Part shown: positions 56,752 through 64,000 of the stretch, piece after piece
Layout of the letters: each line of letters starts with the position of its first letter
Position numbering within the stretch: position 1 is the stretch's first letter
DNA from: Bettongia penicillata ogilbyi
Lineage: Eukaryota > Chordata > Mammalia > Diprotodontia > Potoroidae
Direction of reading: 5' to 3'
Length of the DNA stretch: 64,000 nucleotides
NCBI GenBank assembly: GCA_023548195.1
Contig: JAJHZJ010000014.1
Coordinates: 19,293,718-19,357,717, forward strand
Position numbers and translations under genes: made by a program
Notes under the pieces: model-generated
Told to the model about the DNA's origin: nothing
Databases searched by the model: none
What the model saw: the letters and a program-made list of their open reading frames with translations, nothing else

Positions 56752-57529
56752 TAATAGAGTATATAATTCATTCTCAACAATTAAGTAATTACTACTTTAC
56801 CAGAACCACTAACCTTTATGTAATATTATTTTATTTAATTTGTGTTAAAAATCTGGAACAACAGAAAAAAAGGTACTTGGAAATAATGAATAATATATGG
56901 ATCACTTAAGAAAGAATATCAATGAGTATTCTTAAGTGCATCTGTTATTCTCTTAAGTGCTGAAAAATTCTCCAATTCGTATTTATTTTAATCAGCCAAA
57001 TTTGAGAAAAATTTCATTTTGATACAAAATGGATGATTTTAACATAGAAAGATAATGTCATTAATTCACTCTTAATGTACTTTAGATCTTTTTTCTAGTC
57101 ATGAATTTTTCTAAACCTGTCCATAACCCTGAATTTCTCTGCTCCACCTTGTAATCAAAGGAAGTAATGAGTAATGAGATACCTAACCATGGGCATGTGT
57201 ATTATTTGGTGTCATGTGGGCCCAACCACATTATGTCTCAATTTTTTTTTTATTTTGTATACCACTTTTTGTGTTTTTAAGTAAATTTTAATTTTAAAGT
57301 TTTATTATTAGTTTCCTTAGTTTGGCAAACAAAATTAATGTCTTTTTTTATTGAGTAGTCAGTAAACTTTAGCCTTAAAAAAATCTGAGTATTTACTTAA
57401 TGATATTGCTGCATATCGATGCATGACTACAGATTAGGAGTATAACCCATGCCTGTGTTAATCTAACTGAGCCTGAGTGGAAATGAAATCACAAGCTTGT
57501 TTTTAGGGTTATCATTATTACCATCTTAT
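56752..57529. other. unresolved
   Basis: AT-rich. 57120-57235 is GC-richer with no match that I recognise. Confidence 0.4.
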
Positions 57530-57740
57530 TGGAAGTATGGTGTCGTAGAAAAAGTGCTGTACTTAAAGAGTCTGTTCTTTTGCTTCCTAGCTATACAATT
57601 ATGGGCAAGTCACTTAAGCCTCTCAACTGTTACTTACTTCTCTATAAAATAAGGATAATCATACATTGCCTGCATCATAGGGTGGTTGTGAGAATCAAAA
57701 GAAATAATGCACTTAAAGTGCTCTGTAAACCTGTACATGT
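57530..57740 (+). mobile_element. MIR SINE, nearly full length
   Basis: Head 'gtatggtgtcgtagaaaaag', then 'cctagctatacaattatggg', 'caagtcacttaagcctctca', 'taaaataaggataatcatac', 'ggtggttgtgagaatcaaaa', and 'cttaaagtgctctgtaaacc'. All MIR blocks are in order. Confidence 0.85.
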
Positions 57741-58444
57741 CAGCTGCATGATAACCAACTTTGCTCAATAACTGATGAGTTAACTCATAAATAAGATCTA
57801 AATGTATGTAATAGGTAGAAAATTCATGGGTAGTCACTTAGAAATTTCTATCCCTCCATCATAAGCGGAATATTGGTATATAGGACATCTGATGACTCTG
57901 TACTTGGATAGATAAGGTCAAGGAGCTGAAACCACACTTGAGGTGTCTTAACAAGTAAGGTAACAGGGTGGGGTAGTGGGGATAATTCTTGGTTGCTTGC
58001 AAAGGGACAGAGATTGTTCAGAAACACATGTGAAAATCCCATGTTTCTAGCAATCTTAGGCATAAGGCCAAGTGGGTTTCTATAAAGTTGAAATAATAGA
58101 GTACATATTTAATAAAAATGGTTCAGAATATTGCTATTGTATAGTTCTCTTGATCACTGAATTTTTATTAACAGAACTCTCAGGAGAGAAAATAATATAC
58201 CAAATTATGGTTTAAAAAGTTTAAATATATATAAGTAGTCATCAGTCTCAGTTTCCCAATTCACTAAAAATTTAAAAATGTTACTGAAGTATAGCTACTG
58301 TATCTTTATCAGCACAGCTTCCAGGGAAAGGAAATAACATTTTACATTATTTCCTCTTAGTATAGGCTGAGAGGGTATGAATGGGTTGTGAAATGAACAG
58401 ATGGAGAAAGTATATGAATAAGATCATAGATTCACTTGGAGTAT
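57741..58444. other. unresolved
   Basis: No recognised element. Confidence 0.4.
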
Positions 58445-58562
58445 GGAAGCATAATTTAATCTGAACTAATTACTAATGCCTGTTAATTACCAGCAATTGG
58501 TGGGGAACAACATTACTAATTTGCATTCTGTAATTACCTCCACCTGCTCAGACAAAAATAGA
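58445..58562. promoter_or_regulatory. candidate conserved enhancer with homeodomain motifs
   Basis: Within about 115 bp: 'ctaattac' (58467), 'gttaattaccag' (58482), 'ctaatttgcattctgtaatt' (58516-58535; octamer-like ATTTGCAT next to TAATTAC), and 'cctccacctgctcag' with the E-box CACCTG. TAATTA plus POU-like plus E-box spacing is typical of deeply conserved neural enhancers. Only motif content is shown here. Confidence 0.35.
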
Positions 58563-60354
58563 AATGAGATAAAATAGAAATAGGAAGTCAGCTGGAATTA
58601 AATAAAGAAAGACCCCAAACAATCAATGAACATTTAAAAATTTTTACTATATACCATGTTGATGTAACAAGGGATTGGTGAGCAGGCATGCTTCCCCCAT
58701 TATAGAAAGGACTGGGGAATTTGTTTTTGAAAAGGCATGATGTCATGTAGTAGAAATGCCTTGGAGAAATTTGGAGCATGTACAGGCATTCTGTAACTGG
58801 TGCTAGGCAGCTAGTCATAGGATGGTAGTTTTAAGCCTCTTTGATTGGCTCTAGAGTTGGAACGAGGCCATTTTCTAAAAGGCAATACTTCGCCAGATTC
58901 TGCTACCTTGGCTTCAGTTTTTTCTAGAGTTGCTGATATTGGAGAACATCAATATTTGAGATATCCTCCTTGATGAGCTACTCAGGGCCCTCAGAGAAAG
59001 GATATTCAAGCCTCTCTCAGTTTAAGCCAGTATGAAGCTGAAAGTGCATGGCCTACTATTATTTCTATCTCTGTTCCATCTATTTTTTCTAGCTTGCAGA
59101 TAGAGGAGAGTGAAAATGGTTTTAACTCGGTAAGCTTCAATAGGTAAGGAGACAATGCTACAGAAGGTTTTGTGGCCCCCTAGTCCAGAAGTGAGTCCTC
59201 AAAGTTAAAAATAGAATGTATGACTGAGATGAGGAGCCATCCAAGGGCAATCCTGCATTTGTATGTGAACTTAGCAGAAACCTTGCTAGGTAGAAAACAA
59301 ATTAAGGCTGAGACCACTTTCCCCAGAGACTATGGAGAGTGTACGCCAAGGTGTTGAAAGGGAATTCCTATATTTCTGTTCTTGCCATATTTACATAGTA
59401 AATATCCATTAGTAAAAGCTAATTGATTTTGATTAAATGGAATTAGGGTGTAAATTTCTCATGGTTAACACTGATGGAAACACATTGAAATGGAGACTAA
59501 AACCCATAACATTAGAGGAAAGATATTCCACTTCTACTCAGGTATATTCCTAAAGACCTTGAAAGAAGATATAACACACGCACAACCCCACCCATCCCGG
59601 GAATATAAGTGCAGAGTATTCTGACATTAATATTTATGTTCAAGAAGCCCTGTGTTGAAATTAAAGCATAAATGACAAGAATATCTCAATCTTTCTGAGA
59701 CAAGATTCAACAAAATCTCTCTTCACGTACTCTGGACTAGCTTTTCCAAAGGCCCTATCCAATAAACTTAGGGTAGTTTTTCCTTTAAAAGACTTTAAAA
59801 CTGTCATTGAGATTTAATTAGTTCAGTAGACCAAGGTTTGGGCTATTACAAAACTTCATGGTCATCTAGGGGAGAGGGGAGCCATTGCACAAAGAGTCAG
59901 TAGGTCCTGCCTCAGGTTTCTGATTTACCAGTTAGCAGCATGGTCAGCTCAAGAAAGCCATGTGCAGCCGAACCAATGCTGTATTCTTTCCCTGCTCTTA
60001 ATGTCTTTACCCTATCTCAGCTAAATGCACCTCCTTTTCTCAACTGTTCTATGTTAAGACACTACCCTTTTGTTATGTGCAAGTTTTGTCTGCTGAAACA
60101 AGCAAAAAGAAATTTGTGCAAGGGACACTGACTGGTAAAACAAGGTGGAGAAGAAAATGCTTGAAGAGAAGACCTGAGAAAAATCTTCCTCTCAGATAAA
60201 TGTATAGATAGTTCTCACTTCAAATAAATTCACATTACACCAATTCAACTTTACTTAAAGAATTTTGAAAGAAATATGCATTCTCCACCCCCCAAAACAA
60301 TCTATGTTAACTTTACTGTACAGTATCGTATGCTCTCTCCTCATCCTTGTCATC
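58563..60354. other. unresolved
   Basis: 1.8 kb with no clear repeat or exon. A short L2 tail scrap may lie at 58620-58660. Confidence 0.4.
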
Positions 60355-60503
60355 TTTCTCTGTGTCTTTCTTTGTGTCTCTATCTCTCTATCTCTCTCTG
60401 CCTCTCTCTGTCTTCTGTCTCTGTGTCTCTCTCTCTGTGTCTCTCTGTCTCTCTCTGTGTCTCTCTGTCTCTCTCTGTGTCTCTCTGTATCTCTCTCTCT
60501 CTG

Positions 60504-60575
<72 letters not shown>

Positions 60576-60576
60576 C
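60355..60576. repeat. long (CT)n/(CTGT) pyrimidine tract
   Basis: Over 200 bp of CT with TG interruptions in the first half and pure (CT)n from about 60508 to 60567. Six open frames on both strands (Leu/Ser or Arg/Glu repeats) are artefacts of it. Confidence 0.97.
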
Positions 60577-62314
60577 CCACTTCTGCCCCTCAGCTTGGGA
60601 ATCTCCAGCCTCCCAACCAACCCACCACAAAATAAAACAGAGCAGTCATGGCGATTATTCCCATGAGATTGAGATGACTGCATGTCTGTCTTCAACCACC
60701 CAGGCTTGTTTGTAACTGTCCATCCACCCTTCAGGCCAAAGCCCCATGTTTGCTTCTCCTACTCTAGCTTCTGTGTCCCTGACCCCAAAATGTTCTTGAA
60801 CTACTATGCCAACCCTCTCACTCCAAGGAGGCCTTCTGGCCCCCTCTCACCCTCCCTTCCTTCCTTATGTCCTGGGAAAATTTGCATTACTAAATAGAGG
60901 TCTGCAGAACAATCCACTTAGGTAAAGTGAGAACCATTTATAGTGAGATCTGAAAGCAACTCAGAGACAAGAGTACTGACTAAGGTAGGGATAATCACAG
61001 CAAATTATTGTCTATCAGCTAATTTGCATGTGACTTTTTTCAGAGTTTTGAAGCCTAAAATTGAGAAATTGTAAATCAAATAACTCTCAGGGAGAACTAT
61101 GAAAAGATTGCTGCATCATGCCTGACAAAAGACATACTTTAAAATTTAGATCATAAGGATTATAAGGAAGAAATTAGTCATCCACATACAAGGCTCTGAT
61201 TTGAAGTATTGATGTCTGTGACAGATGGGAGAGAAGTCAGAAGCCAGAGTAAAGACACAGAAAAAAAAAAAGCTGCTTGCAGAAGATAATGCAGAAGCTG
61301 AGAGGAGCTGAGCAGTGACAGGCAGGTTTTGCCGCTGATTTAAGGAACTATTTGATTGGAAGAAAGTTGATTGGAAAAAGAAACAGAATCCTCCTCCTGT
61401 GTGAAGAACTGATTGGGCTTTAGAACATCAAACAATCTGAGAGAGGGGAACTATTCCAGGATCTTGAGGGTGTTGCACTTTACTGCCTTCCATGACACGA
61501 GAGAAAAAAAGGAGCAAAGACACTTTGCTTTACATCTGCCTTGCAGCGGGCTGTGTTTATTGGAGAAGAGGTTTTGCATTGGAGAAAGAAACATCTCCCT
61601 CATATTTGAAGAGCTGACTGTGGAAAGGCTTCATGGTTTTTTTTTTAATATTTACAGCTTGAAAGGAAGAAATTCCATAGAGACCCAAAGCATATCTGAG
61701 GAGCTTTGCAGTTCTCCAAATTGGAGAAATTGATCATTGCCATAATAGTTTAGTACTGACTGCTTCATCAGTCAATAAGTAGCAAAGATGTTATTTTTCC
61801 CTGCAGTATGCCTATGAGGACGTAAAAGAAACAGTGAGTAGAAAGGTGATTTTTCCTGGGAGGTGGTATGTGATGCAGACTATTCCAAAGCCATCAAGAA
61901 CATCAAACTCTTAAGTTTGGAGTTCTCTTAAATCATATGGGTTTTCCTCTTATCTCTCACTGCTAGGTTTCTGTAATGTTATGCCCTCTCCCTTCCACAG
62001 ACACTGCTTGCATTTATGAGAAAGAGGCATCTGAATTTATGTATGGTTGTGCCATTTCAAATATCCCTGCTTTTTTCTATTGAATAAGTTATTATTTTCC
62101 TGATTTTCTATTGAATAAATGTTATATTATTCCTTTTGCCTTACTAATTAGTAAATATTTGATGCTTCAGAGCCAATATCATTGTAGCTATTTTGTGTAA
62201 ATAAGCAGCACACAATAAGCAGCACACCAAAGGTACCCTTCCAAAGAGTAACTCTGATGCCCTAAAAATTGAGCACAGTAGTAAAGATAGGTCCTACTAA
62301 TTTCCAATAATATC
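60577..62314. other. unresolved; some LTR-like texture at 61210-62130
   Basis: 60577-60900 is pyrimidine-rich without a recognised exon. 61210-61740 is compact and GC-richer, holding the frame 61413-61733 (106 residues; no known motif, no Kozak-supported start I would trust). AATAAG and AATAAA signals occur at 62082 and 62114, which would fit an LTR or an unknown transcript end, but no termini were found. Confidence 0.3.
62205..62232. repeat. 14-bp tandem duplication
   Basis: 'ataagcagcacaca' is followed by 'ataagcagcacacc'. Confidence 0.8.
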
Positions 62315-62405
62315 CTTCTGGGGTTAGGATTACATTTTGTTAACCTAGTTCCTGCATAACACCAAGCACATTATAGGTGGTTGGGAAGTATTTTTGAATA
62401 AATGG
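62315..62405 (+). mobile_element. L2 3'-end fragment
   Basis: 'acattttgttaacctagttc' and 'accaagcacattataggtgg' then 'tttttgaataaatgg' follow the L2 tail. Confidence 0.6.
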
Positions 62406-63369
62406 AAGAAAACATTTTGACATTAAATATTCCTGTTGAAAAAAATCTGCACACTTTTTGAATAAGGATGCTTGAACAATTGCAATTCTCTCAGGATTTC
62501 TGTTAGACAAATAGCATTAATAGTTCCTTCTCACCTCTCACTTAAAAGGAAACCCTTGATTAGCAAAGTAGAAAAGGGAAATAAATGGGTCTGAGGATAT
62601 TGTGAAAACTAAGGTACAGTGGTTCTGGGCTTTGGGGAGAGAGTGGGAATAGAATGGAAACATTAAGAGAAAATAGCAGAAATTCATTTTATGTATAAAA
62701 ATGATCCATTGACTTTGAATATAAGTTCAAAAAATAAGAGGAAATAGACACTTTCATTAAATTTAAGTGGTCTAAGATGTGGAGGTGGGGGGATGATTGA
62801 GGGGAGAAGGAGTACAAAAGGGGTAAAGTAAGCTGTGTCTGTTGATTTCAACGTGAGTAGAATTCCCAGCATGGACACTACCTTTGGCGGTGAATAATAG
62901 CAACTTGTGACATTTATGAAATTACTTACATAATAATTTATGCAATTCTTGCACAATAGCCTTCTCCTGTACAACTGATACCTTCTTTCCCTACATTTTT
63001 TCAGATCTCAAAGTACCAAATAAGATAAAGTGCCAAGCAGAACAGATTGACCTCTCCTGTAAAAGGAAGTTATCAAAGTCATGCTTAGTCATGCTCCCAG
63101 CATCACTTTCAAAAACAAACACAGCTTTATTGCAAGAGCTTTCTGGCATCTGTTCTCCTGGCATTTTCTCTTTTTTTATGGGCTTGAATTCCTGGAGTAC
63201 CTATACCACCAGAACAAGAAAAAAAACATTTAACCCATGAGTAGCCTGAGGTGAGAAGTCTTAGAACCAATCTATGGAAGTACCAATCATGTTTCCCAGT
63301 ATCAGTGATATGTTGGGTAAAGACTCAAAAAAAACAGAGAACTATCTCCCCATTCCAATCTATTCTTCA
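62406..63369. other. unresolved
   Basis: No recognised element. Purine-rich segment 62780-62825. Confidence 0.4.
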
Positions 63370-63562
63370 CATTACTCCCAAAGTTCTTCTCCTAAAGTGC
63401 ATTTCTCACTATGCCAGTTCCCTACTCAATAAACTCCAGTGACTCTAATATCTTTAGGATCAATGCATTTGTGTTTTAAAGTCCTCTGCAATCTAGCCCC
63501 ACATTGTCTTTGCAGTATAATTGCATACTGCTCCTCAGTCTTATTTATCTTTCATGTGACAT
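63370..63562 (+). mobile_element. LINE-2 fragment (ORF2 end / 3' UTR)
   Basis: 'ttctcctaaagtgcatttct', 'ctatgccagttccctactca', 'ataaactccagtgactctaa', and 'aagtcctctgcaatctagcc' match consecutive L2 text ('ctactcaataaactccagtggctccctatta'). Confidence 0.8.
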
Positions 63563-63574
63563 TCCATCTCCTGA

Positions 63575-63757
63575 CTATAGTGAAAATGTATTTAATAGGA
63601 ATGTATGTATAGAACCTATATAAAATTGGATGCTGTCTTGGAGATGGAGGGGAGGTAAAGGGAGGAAGGGAGGGGAAAAAAATCTAAATTATATGATGGT
63701 GATTGTAGGAGACTGAAAATAAATAAAATTAATAAAATTTTAAAAAATAAAGTTATT
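63575..63757 (+). mobile_element. LINE-1 3' end
   Basis: 'gaacctatataaaattggat' and 'gctgtcttggagatggaggg' lead into the L1 3' UTR purine tract (63640-63680), followed by an A-rich tail 'aaataaataaaattaataaa'. It directly follows the L2 fragment, so a 5'-truncated L1 probably inserted into L2. Confidence 0.8.
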
Positions 63758-64000
63758 CTTTCAAATATAAGATATAACATTTATTTTCTTCCTAGGATTT
63801 CCTTTCTTTTCATTCAGCATATCCTGCACAATTTTAAGTTCATTGTATCTTTGACTACCAATATATTATTTCCACTGATATTATATACTGTTGCATATAG
63901 TAGTATAAACTATGTTGTTATTAGCTGCTCCCTGTAGCCTGATACTAGTAATAATATTTCTTAATTATGTGTTTCATTAGTCACATTGCTATTGTATGTC
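63758..64000. other. unresolved right edge
   Basis: AT-rich, nothing recognised. Confidence 0.4.

Noticed and set aside
60255..60715. Several long open frames (up to 146 residues) on both strands
   Set aside because: All are Leu/Ser or Arg/Glu runs produced by the CT microsatellite.
61413..61733. 106-residue frame as a possible host exon
   Set aside because: No recognised domain, no convincing splice sites or codon bias, and the surroundings look like an unassigned repeat.

Overview
The window looks like mammalian nuclear DNA, most probably marsupial. It is AT-rich and CpG-poor, has no operon-like packing, and is dominated by interspersed repeats. These are LINE-1 copies with the wording I know from opossum-type L1, a half-L1 (HAL1-like) element, L2 and CR1/L3 LINEs, MIR/CORE-type tRNA SINEs, a Mar1-like SINE, and short hAT-type DNA transposons. 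All family names come from recognising sequence by eye. No search was run, and the species is not determined.

I find no convincing host protein-coding exon, tRNA gene, rRNA gene, CRISPR array or prokaryotic feature. Every open frame is short. The recognisable ones are decayed retrotransposon frames, antisense shadows of repeats, or translations of microsatellites. The window is best read as intergenic or deep intronic sequence.

Layout. 1-515: L1 endonuclease fragment. 0.5-9.6 kb: mostly unresolved AT-rich DNA with a few SINEs. 9.6-20.7 kb: SINEs, two L2 blocks (13.5-14.5 kb minus, 17.4-18.0 kb plus), two L1 3' ends, microsatellites, and an 80-bp palindrome at 17.17-17.25 kb. 20.7-26.3 kb: AT-rich, microsatellite and unresolved DNA. 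26.6-29.9 kb: a CR1/L3-like LINE split by a 2.7-kb L2, itself carrying a MIR. 31.7-41.0 kb: a dense minus-strand LINE cluster. In it, an old L1 ORF2 is split by a hAT element and by a 3'-truncated L1 insertion; then come another L1 3' end and a HAL1-like element with target-site duplications. 41-47.8 kb: L2 and SINE fragments with two LTR-like stretches. 47.8-50.4 kb: a decayed plus-strand L1. 50.4-64 kb: SINE and L2 fragments, an RTE-like repeat, a second hAT-like element, a homeodomain-motif-rich candidate enhancer, a long CT tract, and terminal L2 and L1 3' ends.

The most informative content is the record of nested insertions. The clearest cases are a HAL1-like element that kept its TSD, poly-A and L1-type 3' end but only ORF1; an L1 insertion that has a TSD but stops inside ORF1 with no poly-A, suggesting internal priming; and inverted repeats centred on or flanking dinucleotide microsatellites. 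No new protein-based system was found.
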